From contig NZ_JACIEP010000007.1 of the NCBI RefSeq assembly GCF_014196915.1, positions 124,001-188,000 of the forward strand: 64,000 nucleotides of DNA, in the 5' to 3' direction. The notes beneath the pieces are model-generated. The model saw nothing but the letters and a program-made list of their open reading frames with translations, did no database searches and was not told the DNA's origin. Below are positions 35,880 to 45,719 of the stretch, piece after piece (within the stretch, counting starts at the first letter, position 1; each line of letters opens with the position of its first letter). Position numbers and translations under genes: made by a program. The stretch comes from Dysgonomonas hofstadii (GTDB lineage: Bacteria > Bacteroidota > Bacteroidia > Bacteroidales > Dysgonomonadaceae).

Positions 35880-36311
35880 TTAATTTGCTTTTACCAGTAA
35901 CCATCCGTCGTCCTTTGTCCAGACGAAAATATTAGGCTTATCCAGGTCACCCGACCCGCTTGCGTCCCCCACATGGAAAACCAGCAGCCCGATGTGCCTG
36001 TCCGCGTCCCATGTTTCGCCCGTAACCCCCAGGGAAGCAGCAAGGGCTGTCGGGTTACTCAAATCCGGATTCAGATTCTCTATCATTACCCGTGGCAATA
36101 GCAATCCCCTCAGGGCATTTACTCCCGCATCGTTTGTTTCCTTCAGTTGCAGGATGGCCCCTGACTCGGGCTTGTCATCCATGCCGATAACCACCTGTGC
36201 GCTGATACCGGCCGGTAAAGCCAGTAGCATGGCCATGGCAAGTGTCCTTACCAATGAATTTACTGATGTCCTTACGAATGTTGTCACTTTTTTTTGTTTG
36301 TCTGTTTTCAT
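35880..36311 (-). CDS. Small secreted protein with the FISUMP-associated N-terminal module, 143 aa
   Basis: After a basic start and signal peptide (TLAMAMLLALPAGISAQ) the protein has QVVIGMDDKPESGAILQLKE..ALRGLLLPRV, the module shared with the 874- and 704-aa proteins. Then comes LVFHVGDASGSGD and a final WTKDDGWLLVKAN. It thus resembles the front part of those proteins without the PKD or FISUMP domains. It is a stand-alone module or a natural truncation. Its position suggests co-expression with the 704-aa gene. Confidence 0.75.
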   Translation of the reverse strand: MKTDKQKKVTTFVRTSVNSLVRTLAMAMLLALPAGISAQVVIGMDDKPESGAILQLKETNDAGVNALRGLLLPRVMIENLNPDLSNPTALAASLGVTGETWDADRHIGLLVFHVGDASGSGDLDKPNIFVWTKDDGWLLVKAN

Positions 36312-36405
36312 ATTTGTAAAGTTTTAAAAAGAGTAATGCAAGTTTCACAGCCCCCTCTGGCTCCCTCGCAAAAAACACGGTTGTTAAACCCTGGTTTTTT
36401 ACACA

Positions 36406-36474
36406 CTTTGTTATGCTGAACGATAGTGAAGCATCTGTTTGATATATACGAGATCCTTCGTTCCTCAGGATGAC
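36406..36474. repeat. Third copy of the palindromic repeat unit
   Basis: CTTTGTTATGCTGAACGATA and GAGATCCTTCG..CTCAGGATGAC match the interior of 33277-33454 in the same orientation. This copy lacks the flanking 20-bp inverted repeats. Confidence 0.75.
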
Positions 36475-37238
36475 AATTGGCGGCAGAAAGAAGTACACAG
36501 GCTTTAACAATCTTGCATCCGGAAAGTAGGGTAGCTGTGGCTATATGGTTGTTTAATTCGCAATTCTTCATTTTTAATTCATCATTCATCATAATAAGTT
36601 TGTTTCCGGCGATACTTTCGAAATGCCGTTTATCCCCTGTTTTCACAAACGGTAGGATAAAAGTTGAAGACAATTTTGTTAAAAGGCAAGACAAGACAAA
36701 AAAATTACCGGCGGTAAGTAAATATCCCGGAAACAAAGAACTTATTAAGAGAATGAATAGTGTAGCCTCCGCACCGGATATACCTGTGGCGGAAAATATA
36801 AGGCTGCGGAAATTTTGAGAAAAACTTCCGGAGTTTTTTATAATTTGTAAAATATTTTTTAGGTTATTGCGCATTGGTGCGCGCAGTAGTGCGCAGGCGT
36901 TCAGATAACCACGCGTGAAATATATGCACAGGAGATAAGTGCACAGGAAATGCGCATAAAAAAGTGCCGGGAATAATAAAAGGGGCTGGTCAGTTAATGA
37001 TGTGTTCTCTCTCTAATAAAACAATGCTAACTACCAAATTTCCAGGCGGAAAAATGGCACATAGTTTTGCATCTTTGTGAGTTAATGTCATCCTTATTTG
37101 TATCTGTTTGCAAATATAAAAATTAAATTTGAAAAATGTTAAATAAATATACGATTTAACATCTGACGAAGAAGGTTAGTGTCAGAGTAATTATAACAAT
37201 TAACTTTTATGATTAGTCGTAAATTGAATATATTGATG

Positions 37239-37246
37239 TAAATTTG
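37239..37246 (+). promoter_or_regulatory. Putative -7 element of ruvB
   Basis: TAAATTTG fits TAnnTTTG. Transcription would start only about six bases before the ruvB ATG, so the mRNA would be nearly leaderless. Confidence 0.5.
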
Positions 37247-37258
37247 CAGCCATAGCAT

Positions 37259-38281
37259 ATGGAAGAAATATTTGATACACATAGAGGTGGAATGAATGAA
37301 ATGGAAAAAGAGTTTGAAAACGCTCTTCGTCCTCTTACATTCAACAGCTTTAGCGGACAGAATAAGGTTGTCGAGAATCTTCAGGTATTTGTCATGGCAG
37401 CTAAAATGCGTGGCGAATCGCTTGATCATACCTTATTACATGGTCCTCCCGGACTTGGGAAAACCACTCTCTCCAACATCATAGCCAATGAACTCGGTGT
37501 AGGTTTTAAGATCACATCAGGGCCAGTATTGGATAAACCGGGCGACTTGGCCGGACTATTGACCTCGCTCGAGCCGAATGATGTTCTTTTCATTGACGAA
37601 ATACACCGTCTCTCACCTGTTGTGGAAGAATATCTTTACAGTGCGATGGAAGATTATCGTATCGATATTATGATAGATAAGGGGCCTAGCGCGCGTTCTA
37701 TTCAGATCGAACTGAATCCGTTCACCCTGGTTGGGGCTACTACCCGTAGCGGTTTGCTCACAAGTCCGTTGCGAGCCCGTTTCGGGATCAATATGCATCT
37801 TGAATATTATGATATAGAGACCCTGACGAATATTATACTGCGTTCGGCGAATATACTGGATGTTCCTACATCCAAAGAAGCTGCTTTGGAAATAGCATCC
37901 CGTAGTCGTGGTACGCCGCGTATAGCAAATGCTTTGCTGCGTAGGGTAAGGGATTTTGCACAGGTAAAAGGTTCGGGGAAAATAGATAAGAATATAGCGA
38001 ATTATTCGTTGGAAGCGCTGAATATTGACAAATACGGGCTTGACGAAATAGATAATAAAATACTCTCGATACTTATCGATAAATTCAAGGGTGGCCCTGT
38101 TGGTATTTCAACGATTGCCACGGCACTGGGTGAAGATGGAGGCACGATAGAGGAGGTATATGAGCCCTTCCTTATCAAAGAGGGATTTATGAAGCGTACT
38201 CCCCGCGGACGTGAGGCTACCGATCTGGCATATAGTCATCTGGGTAGAAAAAGACATAATGAACAAGGATTTTTATTCTGA
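37259..38281 (+). CDS. ruvB: RuvB, Holliday junction branch migration ATPase
   Basis: 340 residues, normal length. Walker [10 protein letters not shown], Walker B FIDEIH, sensor GATTRSGLL and the C-terminal winged helix ([23 protein letters not shown]) are all present. It drives branch migration with RuvA during recombination. The start MEE..F agrees with other Bacteroidales RuvB proteins. The permease gene follows after 19 bases. Confidence 0.97.
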   Translation: MEEIFDTHRGGMNEMEKEFENALRPLTFNSFSGQNKVVENLQVFVMAAKMRGESLDHTLLHGPPGLGKTTLSNIIANELGVGFKITSGPVLDKPGDLAGLLTSLEPNDVLFIDEIHRLSPVVEEYLYSAMEDYRIDIMIDKGPSARSIQIELNPFTLVGATTRSGLLTSPLRARFGINMHLEYYDIETLTNIILRSANILDVPTSKEAALEIASRSRGTPRIANALLRRVRDFAQVKGSGKIDKNIANYSLEALNIDKYGLDEIDNKILSILIDKFKGGPVGISTIATALGEDGGTIEEVYEPFLIKEGFMKRTPRGREATDLAYSHLGRKRHNEQGFLF

Positions 38282-38300
38282 ACAATAAACTGCTACAATT

Positions 38301-39548
38301 TTGAATCTGGAATTATTCATAGCAAAGCGTATTCATTTCAGTAAGAATAAAGGAGAAAAACGAGCTTCTTCTCCCGCTGTTAAAATCGCTGTGGCCGGTG
38401 TGGCTATTGGTTTGGCGGCTATGATTCTGGCACTTTCCATAGTCGTGGGATTCAAAAAAGAGGTAAGAGGGAAAGTTGTTGGTTTCGGATCTCATTTGCA
38501 GATCACTAATTTACAGAATAATAGTTCCTATGAAACATTACCAATATGTGTAAGCCCTGAAATCCGGGAGGCTCTACAGCAAACCGAAGGTATAAAGCAT
38601 GTACAGACATTCTCCACAAAACCGGGTATAATAAAAACCGACAGTGCTTTTCAGGGAATCATCCTGAAAGGAGTAGGTAAAGATTATGATTGGGATTTCT
38701 TCAGGCAGAATATGGTGGATGGCTCTATCATCAATCCCGATGATACTGTACATAAAAATCAGGCCATACTCTCCAAAAATATAGCAGATAAACTGAAACT
38801 GAAAACGGGAGACCGTTTTGTTAGTTATTTTGTCGGTGAAAATGTCAGATATCGCAGATTTTATATCTCTGGTATATACAGTACAAATTTTGAAGACTAT
38901 GACAAGCTTTTTGTTGTAACCGATATAGAACTGATACGGGAGTTGAATGATTGGGACGAAGACGAAGTGAGTGGAATAGAGCTTCTGGTGAAGGACTATG
39001 ATAAGCTGGATCAGATGCAACAGCATGTTTTTATGGAAATGATGGTCTATCGAGACCGTAAAGACAATACTTTGCTGACACGTTCCGTAAAAGAACTTAA
39101 CCCGATGATATTCAGTTGGCTCGATTTGCTGGATATGAATGTGGTTGTGATTATTATTCTGATGTTTGCCATTTCTATATTTACAATGATTTCGGGCTTG
39201 CTTATCATCATTCTCGAACGTACCAATATGATCGGTATGCTGAAAACCCTTGGGGCGCGGAACTATAGCATACGCAAAGTTTTTCTCTATGTTTCCTCTT
39301 TCCTGATATTGAAGGGAATGTTTTGGGGAAATGTGATAGCATTGGCTATTTTGTTCATTCAGAAATATTTCGGAATAATTAAGCTTGACCCGGAAAAGTA
39401 TTATATGGCAGAAGCTCCTGTGGATATCAATTTTTGGTATATACTGCTTATTAATGCCGGAACCCTGGTTCTGTCTATGCTGGTAATGATCATACCATCC
39501 TATCTTATTGCGAGAATATCTCCGGTCAAATCGTTACGCTTCGATTAA
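38301..39548 (+). CDS. LolC/E-type FtsX-domain ABC transporter permease
   Basis: 415 residues. No ATG gives a proper N-terminus; the TTG at 38301 gives MNLELFIAKRI, as in homologues, so a TTG start is used. One transmembrane helix near 28-48, a periplasmic domain of about 220 residues, then three helices in the FtsX domain (SWLDLLDMNVVVIIILMFAI, MIGMLKTLGARNYSIRKVF). It probably moves lipoproteins or other envelope substrates with an ATPase coded elsewhere. It follows ruvB closely. Confidence 0.88.
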   Translation: MNLELFIAKRIHFSKNKGEKRASSPAVKIAVAGVAIGLAAMILALSIVVGFKKEVRGKVVGFGSHLQITNLQNNSSYETLPICVSPEIREALQQTEGIKHVQTFSTKPGIIKTDSAFQGIILKGVGKDYDWDFFRQNMVDGSIINPDDTVHKNQAILSKNIADKLKLKTGDRFVSYFVGENVRYRRFYISGIYSTNFEDYDKLFVVTDIELIRELNDWDEDEVSGIELLVKDYDKLDQMQQHVFMEMMVYRDRKDNTLLTRSVKELNPMIFSWLDLLDMNVVVIIILMFAISIFTMISGLLIIILERTNMIGMLKTLGARNYSIRKVFLYVSSFLILKGMFWGNVIALAILFIQKYFGIIKLDPEKYYMAEAPVDINFWYILLINAGTLVLSMLVMIIPSYLIARISPVKSLRFD

Positions 39549-39625
39549 AAGAGCGGCTTCTCATTAAAAAATCTTATAAAAGAGGATAAACCGGGATGGA
39601 AATCCCGTAAAAATAAGTTTTTGTG

Positions 39626-39633
39626 TATATTTG
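39626..39633 (+). promoter_or_regulatory. Putative -7 element of dapB
   Basis: TATATTTG fits TAnnTTTG. It lies within the longer reading frame that opens at 39621, which supports the dapB start at 39666. A small hairpin (GGGAT..ATCCC) precedes it at 39594-39608. Confidence 0.55.
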
Positions 39634-39665
39634 TAAGCTTTAACAAATTATCATTTGACCCTTAC

Positions 39666-40382
39666 ATGAAAATAGCCCTTATCGGATATGGTAAAATGGG
39701 ACACGAGATCGAAAAAATAGCAATCTCACGTGGTCATACCATTGTATCTATTATAGACGTAAATAATGTTGCGGACTTCGATTCCGCTGAGTTTAAAAGT
39801 GCAGATGTTGCCATTGAGTTCTCCACACCTGACAGTGCGATAAATAATTACAGGAAGTGCTTTATGGCAGGTGTTCCTGTTGTGGCAGGTACTACAGGCT
39901 GGCTCGAGCATATGGATGAGGTGAAAAAAGCTTGTGAGAATGGGAATAGTACTTTTTTCTATGCCTCAAATTATAGTCTGGGAGTTAATATATTCTTTAC
40001 CTTAAATAAATATCTGGCAAAGATCATGAATAACTATCCCGACTACGATATAAAGATAGAAGAAACACATCATATCCATAAACTGGATGCTCCCAGCGGA
40101 ACAGCCATAACCTTAGCCGAAGGTATTCTTGAAAATATAGAAAGAAAAGGGCAGTGGACGCTGGAAACAAAAGACAATGATTCAGACCTGCCTATACATG
40201 CTATACGCGAAGGAGAAATTCCCGGTATACATGAAATAACATACGAATCGGAGGTCGATATAATCAGCATAAAACATGATTCGAAGAGCCGTAAAGGCCT
40301 TGCATTGGGAGCGGTAATTGCTGCCGAATTCACTAAAGGGAAAAAAGGTTTTCTGGGTATGAAAGATATGCTAAACTTTTAA
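39666..40382 (+). CDS. dapB: 4-hydroxy-tetrahydrodipicolinate reductase
   Basis: 238 residues from ATG 39666 (MKIALIGYGKMGHEIEK), the Rossmann start with GYGKMG. The catalytic His/Lys signature is IEETHHIHKLDAPSGTA. The C-terminal RKGLALGAVIAAEF is also typical. It reduces the diaminopimelate/lysine pathway intermediate with NAD(P)H. It heads a dense run with lepB, the lepB-like gene and WbqC. Confidence 0.95.
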   Translation: MKIALIGYGKMGHEIEKIAISRGHTIVSIIDVNNVADFDSAEFKSADVAIEFSTPDSAINNYRKCFMAGVPVVAGTTGWLEHMDEVKKACENGNSTFFYASNYSLGVNIFFTLNKYLAKIMNNYPDYDIKIEETHHIHKLDAPSGTAITLAEGILENIERKGQWTLETKDNDSDLPIHAIREGEIPGIHEITYESEVDIISIKHDSKSRKGLALGAVIAAEFTKGKKGFLGMKDMLNF

Positions 40383-40389
40383 AAGGGCT

Positions 40390-41913
40390 ATGGAAAAAAA
40401 TATATCAAATAATAAAGAACAACAAAGGGAACGGAAGAAACCCGGCATAAGGCAGTATATTTATGCCGCAATAGCCTGTATTCTTACTATATTGTTTGTC
40501 CTCTGGACAGGGTATTGGGCTGTACTGATACTGATTCCAGTTTTCATCGATATTTATATTACCAAGTTTATTGCGTGGGGGGCATGGCGTAATGCTAAAA
40601 ATCCTCAGATGCGTAAAGTACTCGATTGGGTAGATGCCATATTGTTCGCTCTGGTGGGTGTGTGGATAATCAATACATTCTTTTTCCAGAATTATCAGAT
40701 ACCATCTTCTTCACTCGAAAAATCTCTTTTGGTAGGTGATTTCCTTTGTGTGAGCAAAGTAAGTTATGGAGCCCGTTCTCCGATGACGCCTTTTTCTTTA
40801 CCGCTTATGCAACATACATTCCCCGGATTTGGATTCAAGTCGTATCTCGAAAAGCCTCAACTGGAATACAAACGTTTTACGGGAACAGGACATATTGAAC
40901 GCAACGATATAGTTGTATTCAATTATCCGTCGGGTGATACGGTCGCTCTGAATGCGCAGAATTCCGATTATTATATCATGTGTATGGCTGAAGGCCGAAA
41001 TGTGGTGCAGGGAGATAAAAATAAATACGGAGATATTGTATATCGTCCGGTCGATAGGCGTGAGAATTATGTGAAGCGCTGCATAGGACTCCCTGGAGAA
41101 ACAATCGGAATGAGAAACGATACTGTTTTTATTGATGATAAAGCTATTGTCAATCCCGAAAATATGCAGCTTATGTATATTGTGCAAACAGATGGAACTC
41201 AACTACAACCGGAATTGCTTCAGGATTTGGGAGTTAGTGAAGACGATTATTTATATGTGAACGATCTTGGACAGAAGATGGTACCATGGTTTAATCCTGC
41301 CGATATAGGCAGAGGAGATAGTCTCGCTCTTGTTAGTTTAGGATTTAAATCGAAAAATGGCAATTTTGGTCTAGGTTATCAGATACCCTTAACGAAAGCA
41401 ATGGTTAAGGAATTAGAGGCAAAACCTTTTGTCCTGAATGTTTTCAGACGTAATCAATATATGAAAACTGCTAATGTCAAGAGGTTGGAATCCAGTAAAT
41501 ATGATTACGTTTACCCGATTACTTATACTCAGGACTCTTATTCCGGCGATTTTCCTAAACTATGGATACCGAAGAAAGGGGCGACCATAACATTCGATAC
41601 AGATGTGGATTATAAAGTAGCGGCTTATGTGCGCTGTATTAAGAATTACGAGCACAACGACTTCGAATATAAAGGAGGTAAGGTTTATATCAACGGACAA
41701 CAGGCCGACTCTTACACCTTTAAGTTCGATTACTATTTTATGATGGGAGATAACAGGGACAACTCGGCCGATTCGCGTGCATGGGGATTTGTGCCCGAAG
41801 ATCATGTTGTAGGGAAACCATTGTTTATCTGGTTGTCACTCGATAAAGATAAAGGTTGGTTTAGCGGAAAGATACGTTGGAGCAGGTTGTTTACCACCGG
41901 CAACAAAAAATAA
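40390..41913 (+). CDS. lepB: Signal peptidase I
   Basis: 507 residues, long because of an insert typical of Bacteroidetes. Two N-terminal hydrophobic stretches are followed by a third at 82-98. The catalytic Ser is Ser108 in QIPSSSLEKSL, the catalytic Lys is Lys229 in YVKRCIGLPGE, and the last conserved box is MGDNRDNSADSRAWGFVP. It removes signal peptides from exported proteins. It starts seven bases after dapB, so it is probably in the same operon. Confidence 0.95.
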   Translation: MEKNISNNKEQQRERKKPGIRQYIYAAIACILTILFVLWTGYWAVLILIPVFIDIYITKFIAWGAWRNAKNPQMRKVLDWVDAILFALVGVWIINTFFFQNYQIPSSSLEKSLLVGDFLCVSKVSYGARSPMTPFSLPLMQHTFPGFGFKSYLEKPQLEYKRFTGTGHIERNDIVVFNYPSGDTVALNAQNSDYYIMCMAEGRNVVQGDKNKYGDIVYRPVDRRENYVKRCIGLPGETIGMRNDTVFIDDKAIVNPENMQLMYIVQTDGTQLQPELLQDLGVSEDDYLYVNDLGQKMVPWFNPADIGRGDSLALVSLGFKSKNGNFGLGYQIPLTKAMVKELEAKPFVLNVFRRNQYMKTANVKRLESSKYDYVYPITYTQDSYSGDFPKLWIPKKGATITFDTDVDYKVAAYVRCIKNYEHNDFEYKGGKVYINGQQADSYTFKFDYYFMMGDNRDNSADSRAWGFVPEDHVVGKPLFIWLSLDKDKGWFSGKIRWSRLFTTGNKK

Positions 41914-41947
41914 ATATTTCTCCCTGTAATAAACGGAGGATGAGGCG

Positions 41948-42928
41948 ATGTCTTCGAAAAAGAAAAACATATACATATTTGTGGGCAAAGTAACACTTGT
42001 TACTTTGCTCATTGTTTTATCTATACGTTGTTTTCTTATCGAGTCATTTACAGTTTCTTCTTTACAGATGGAATCAACTTTGTCAGAAAATGACAAAGTG
42101 CTGATTGATAAAACAGCTTATGGTATTCGCCTGCCGGTAACAGTGTTGGATATTCCTTTTACATTCGATAATATTTTCGGGTTTAAATCATACTCTTCTG
42201 CTTTACAATTCCCTTATAAAAGGCTTTTTGGGGATGAGGCCGGCAGGAATGATGTCATATTATTGAATCACCCTCTTGAGACACAGAAGCCGTTAGATAA
42301 AAGGAGCCTGATCCTTAGCCGGATTGTAGGCCTGCCGGGCGACAGCATCGAGATCAGAGGAGAAGATATAAATATTAACGGGCAAGGATATCTTGCCTCC
42401 CCCTCAGTTGTGGAAAGGTATAAAGTGAAGTTACCCGCAGGATATAATCTTGAGCATATTATAGAAGAGCAGGATATCAGAGTTTACGAACAAAGGATAG
42501 AAAAAGACACATTGGTTTTATCTCTCAATAGGTACGATGCTTTTGTTTTAAAAGAAATGCTGCCTGATACTATACGCTTGATCCCCTTTTCCTTAGATTC
42601 GGTCCAGGTATATAAGTTCAGAATACCTGAAAGAGGAAAATCAGTTGATTTAACAGACGATAATTTTGTGTATTACAGGCAAATAATATCTCTGGAACAT
42701 AATAAGGAGAACGTTGTATTTGAAGAAGGAGTACTTGTGATTGATGGTATTAAGCACGGAGGAGCCTATACATTCGGAGATGATTATTACTGGGTGCTGT
42801 CCGATAATACAGAGAATGCGTTAGACTCGCGTTATCTGGGTTTTATCCCTTTCAAAAATATAATCGGTAAGGTTCGTTTTATTTGGTATAGTAAAGAAAA
42901 AGATCATTGTTTTTCTAAAGTTGAATAA
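41948..42928 (+). CDS. Signal peptidase I-like protein lacking the catalytic dyad
   Basis: 326 residues. One N-terminal transmembrane helix (residues 9-28). The fold-defining boxes of family S26 are kept: YGIRLP, RIVGLPGDSIEIRG and VLSDNTENALDSRYLGFIP. The catalytic Ser position aligns with Gln40 in SSLQMESTL, and the catalytic Lys aligns with Ser124 in LILSRIVGLPGD. Hence the protein should not cleave signal peptides by the normal mechanism. The gene is intact, 34 bases after lepB, so it is probably selected for another role, such as a regulatory or scaffold partner of LepB. Confidence 0.88.
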   Translation: MSSKKKNIYIFVGKVTLVTLLIVLSIRCFLIESFTVSSLQMESTLSENDKVLIDKTAYGIRLPVTVLDIPFTFDNIFGFKSYSSALQFPYKRLFGDEAGRNDVILLNHPLETQKPLDKRSLILSRIVGLPGDSIEIRGEDININGQGYLASPSVVERYKVKLPAGYNLEHIIEEQDIRVYEQRIEKDTLVLSLNRYDAFVLKEMLPDTIRLIPFSLDSVQVYKFRIPERGKSVDLTDDNFVYYRQIISLEHNKENVVFEEGVLVIDGIKHGGAYTFGDDYYWVLSDNTENALDSRYLGFIPFKNIIGKVRFIWYSKEKDHCFSKVE

Positions 42929-42938
42929 CCCGTTTTAT

Positions 42939-43586
42939 ATGGATATAATTCTTTCTTCGGCTTATCTGGCTCCTGTTCAGTATTACACTAAATTTCTTGT
43001 GGCTCAGACCATCTGCATCGAACAATGGGATCATTATATTAAGCAGACATATAGGAATCGGTGTACAATAATTTCTGCCAATGGGCCTATATCGTTATCT
43101 ATACCGGTAGTGCATTCGTCAAAAGATAAGACTTTGATGAAAGATATTCGCATAGCCGATCATGGCAATTGGCAGCATATGCATTGGAATGCTATTGTGT
43201 CAGCATATAATTCCACTCCGTTCTTTGAATATTATCAGGACGATTTTTATCCTTTTTATCGGAAGAAATACTCTTTTTTACTCGATTTTAATAACGAATT
43301 GCAAGAGCGGGTTTTGAATCTGTTGAATATCGATCTGCCCGTAGTAAAACCTTCATCTGAGTACAGGACTGAATTTGCGGATAACGAACTTGACCTGCGG
43401 GACGATATACATCCCAAGAAAGACTGGCAATCCTTCGATGAAGAGTTTTCTCCCTATGGTTACTATCAGGTTTTTGACCGTAAATTCGGATTTATCCCCA
43501 ATATGAGTATTATAGATTTGCTGTTCAATATGGGTAATGAGAGCCAGATCGTATTAGCAAAATCTGTTGGAAATGTCTCTATTTAA
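42939..43586 (+). CDS. WbqC-family protein
   Basis: 215 residues from the ATG at 42939, ten bases after the lepB-like gene. A TTG at 42921 would overlap that gene. Conserved WbqC parts are LSSAYLAPVQYYTKFL near the start, the YRNRCTIISANGPISLSIPV strand and WNAIVSAYNSTPFFEYY. WbqC proteins occur in O-antigen and other pathways; the catalytic role is not settled. Here it belongs to the dapB-lepB run. Confidence 0.85.
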   Translation: MDIILSSAYLAPVQYYTKFLVAQTICIEQWDHYIKQTYRNRCTIISANGPISLSIPVVHSSKDKTLMKDIRIADHGNWQHMHWNAIVSAYNSTPFFEYYQDDFYPFYRKKYSFLLDFNNELQERVLNLLNIDLPVVKPSSEYRTEFADNELDLRDDIHPKKDWQSFDEEFSPYGYYQVFDRKFGFIPNMSIIDLLFNMGNESQIVLAKSVGNVSI

Positions 43587-43629
43587 GCTATTTTATATAC
43601 TTATCGGCATATTTATATTCAAAACATTG

Positions 43630-43637
43630 TATTTTTG
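43630..43637 (+). promoter_or_regulatory. Putative -7 promoter element
   Basis: TATTTTTG fits TAnnTTTG, 21 bases before the ATG at 43658. Confidence 0.5.
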
Positions 43638-43657
43638 CGTTAAAATAAAGTAATAGC

Positions 43658-45679
43658 ATGCTTCAGTTTTTCAGGAAAAATGTTCTTTTCACTTTAGTGT
43701 TTGCTACTATTGCCATGGTAATCACGGCTTGTGCAAATATGGCATCTCCTACAGGTGGCTCTTATGACCTGGACCCGCCTAAGGTTGTAAAAGTAACACC
43801 CGCATTTAATGCAACCAATGTGACGAAAGGGAAGATCGTATTTGAGTTTGATGAGAACGTTACTGTCGAGAAACCAAACGAGAACGTTATAATCACACCT
43901 CCGCAAAGGGCTTTTCCTGTTATTCAGGCTGTCAATAAGAAAGTAACTGTTGAACTGCGGGATACATTGATCCCTAATACAACATATACAATTGACTTCA
44001 CGAATTCCATTGTAGACAATAATGAGAAAAATCCGCTGGAGAATTTTTCATTCTCATTTTCAACAGGTGATGTGGTGGATTCACTTATAATTTCGGGTAA
44101 AGTATTAACTGCTGACAATCTCGAACCTGTCAAAGGAATATATGTAGGATTACATTCCAATCTGGATGATACGGCGTTCACTAAAGTTCAGTTCGACCGT
44201 ATTGCGCGTACAAGCGAAAGCGGAGACTTTGCCATCAAAGGAGTTGCTGTTGGTAAATACAGGCTATTTGCCCTTGATGATGCCAACAGGGATTATAAAT
44301 ATGATAATCCGTCGGAAGCGATTGCTTTTTTTGAGGAAATACTGGAACCTACCTCGATGAGGGCTACACGTTACGATACCTTGTATACTGATACAACGAA
44401 AAAAATAATAGATACCATAAAGCAAATAGAATATACCCGGTTCTTACCTGATAATATAGTAATGCGCTCATTCAAATCCGATTTCCAGAGGCAATATCTT
44501 CAGAAATATGAACGTACGGAAAATAAGCTTTCCATATTCTTTGGTGCACCAACCAAAATGCCGGAGTTGGAGCCATTGAATTTCGACCCGGGCAATGATT
44601 GGGCTGTATTGGAAAAAAGTGCAAAGAACGATACCCTGATCTATTGGCTGAAAGATAAAATGCTTGAACAGACCGATACACTGGCTTTTCGGATGACATA
44701 TCTGAAAACCGATACGCTGAATCAGTCCGTTCCGGTTACCGATACGCTGAGGTTTGTAGATCGTGGCAAAAAACAGAGGGAAAAACTAAGAGAGAAAGAG
44801 GAAGAGAAAGAGAAAAAAAGAAGAGAGAAAGAGGGTGATGAAGAACCTCAGGTTACATTCCTGGGAGTGAATCATAATCTGACTTCAGCATGGGATACCT
44901 ATAAGAATATAATGTTTGAATTTGCAGAGCCTATCCTGGACGATTCCCTTTCTTTGAAGATCATTTTCCAACAACTGAAAGATTCTGTTTATCGCGATGT
45001 CCCGTTACAATTACAAAAAGATTCCTTAAACCCGAGGCGGTATACGATAAGGCATCGCTGGCAGTATAATGAAGAATACCTGGTCAAAATAGACTCGGCG
45101 GCTGTCTACGGGATATATGGATTATGGAATAATAAGATAGAGCAGAAATTTAAAGTGAAGGCTGAAGACCAGTATGCACAACTGGCTATCCGTGTAACGG
45201 GAGTAGATTCGATTCCTTCGTTTATAGAACTTTTAGATAAGTCGGATAAACCAATCAGGAAATCACGAGTCAGAGATAATGCTGCTGTGTTTCGAGACCT
45301 TAATCCCGGAACATATTATGCCCGTATAATATTGGATACAAATAATAATGGTATTTGGGATACCGGTGATTACGAAAAAAATATTCAACCGGAAATGGTG
45401 TGTTATTCACCGAAAGTTTATGAATTAAAAGCTTATTTTATGGTTGATGACCTGGAGCCTTGGGCGATAGATACGACTACTCTGGCAAAACAAAAGCCAT
45501 TGGAAATAACCAAGCAGAAGCCTCAGGAAAAAGAAGCCAGACGTAAACAGTTGGAAGAACTGGAACGTAAGCAAGGCGAACAGAACAGGGGCAGAAATAG
45601 TAATGCCTCCACTACTACAGGTAGTAACCAGGACAATAATACTTATAGTAACAGTCAAACAAATATGCAGCAGTATTAA
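43658..45679 (+). CDS. Big_5 (Ig-like) domain lipoprotein, 673 aa
   Basis: Lipoprotein signal with Cys25 in MVITACANM. Residues 30-140 form a Big_5 Ig-like domain (PPKVVKVTPAFNATNVTKG, VFEFDENVTVEKP, NTTYTIDFTNSIVDNNEKN). A CarboxypepD_reg-like strand block follows. A very charged Lys/Glu stretch lies at 370-395, and more beta domains come after. The end is Gln/Asn/Thr-rich and unstructured. Such proteins are common in Bacteroidetes; the function is unknown. The DUF3108 gene follows after 40 bases. Confidence 0.85.
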   Translation: MLQFFRKNVLFTLVFATIAMVITACANMASPTGGSYDLDPPKVVKVTPAFNATNVTKGKIVFEFDENVTVEKPNENVIITPPQRAFPVIQAVNKKVTVELRDTLIPNTTYTIDFTNSIVDNNEKNPLENFSFSFSTGDVVDSLIISGKVLTADNLEPVKGIYVGLHSNLDDTAFTKVQFDRIARTSESGDFAIKGVAVGKYRLFALDDANRDYKYDNPSEAIAFFEEILEPTSMRATRYDTLYTDTTKKIIDTIKQIEYTRFLPDNIVMRSFKSDFQRQYLQKYERTENKLSIFFGAPTKMPELEPLNFDPGNDWAVLEKSAKNDTLIYWLKDKMLEQTDTLAFRMTYLKTDTLNQSVPVTDTLRFVDRGKKQREKLREKEEEKEKKRREKEGDEEPQVTFLGVNHNLTSAWDTYKNIMFEFAEPILDDSLSLKIIFQQLKDSVYRDVPLQLQKDSLNPRRYTIRHRWQYNEEYLVKIDSAAVYGIYGLWNNKIEQKFKVKAEDQYAQLAIRVTGVDSIPSFIELLDKSDKPIRKSRVRDNAAVFRDLNPGTYYARIILDTNNNGIWDTGDYEKNIQPEMVCYSPKVYELKAYFMVDDLEPWAIDTTTLAKQKPLEITKQKPQEKEARRKQLEELERKQGEQNRGRNSNASTTTGSNQDNNTYSNSQTNMQQY

Positions 45680-45719
45680 TTGAATCGCTATACTAGTTGA
45701 AACTAAAAGAACAAGAACT

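Larger units (their letters stand above)
36312..37258. other. Long intergenic region without a convincing gene
   Basis: The open frames here (minus 36308-36874, plus 36477-36818) run through repeat-like sequence and match no family seen. The stretch holds a palindromic repeat unit (36406-36474), a tract of TGCGCA-rich words (36868-36960) and the ruvB promoter. A TAGTTTTG at 37063-37070 also fits a -7 element, with no known gene for it. Confidence 0.6.

Noticed and set aside
36308-36874. 188-aa minus-strand frame
   Set aside because: It runs through REP-like and other repeated DNA, overlaps the region before the 143-aa gene and has no family features.
36868-36960. TGCGCA-rich words as a possible CRISPR or iteron array
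   Set aside because: Spacing is irregular, words are too short and there are no spacers or cas genes.
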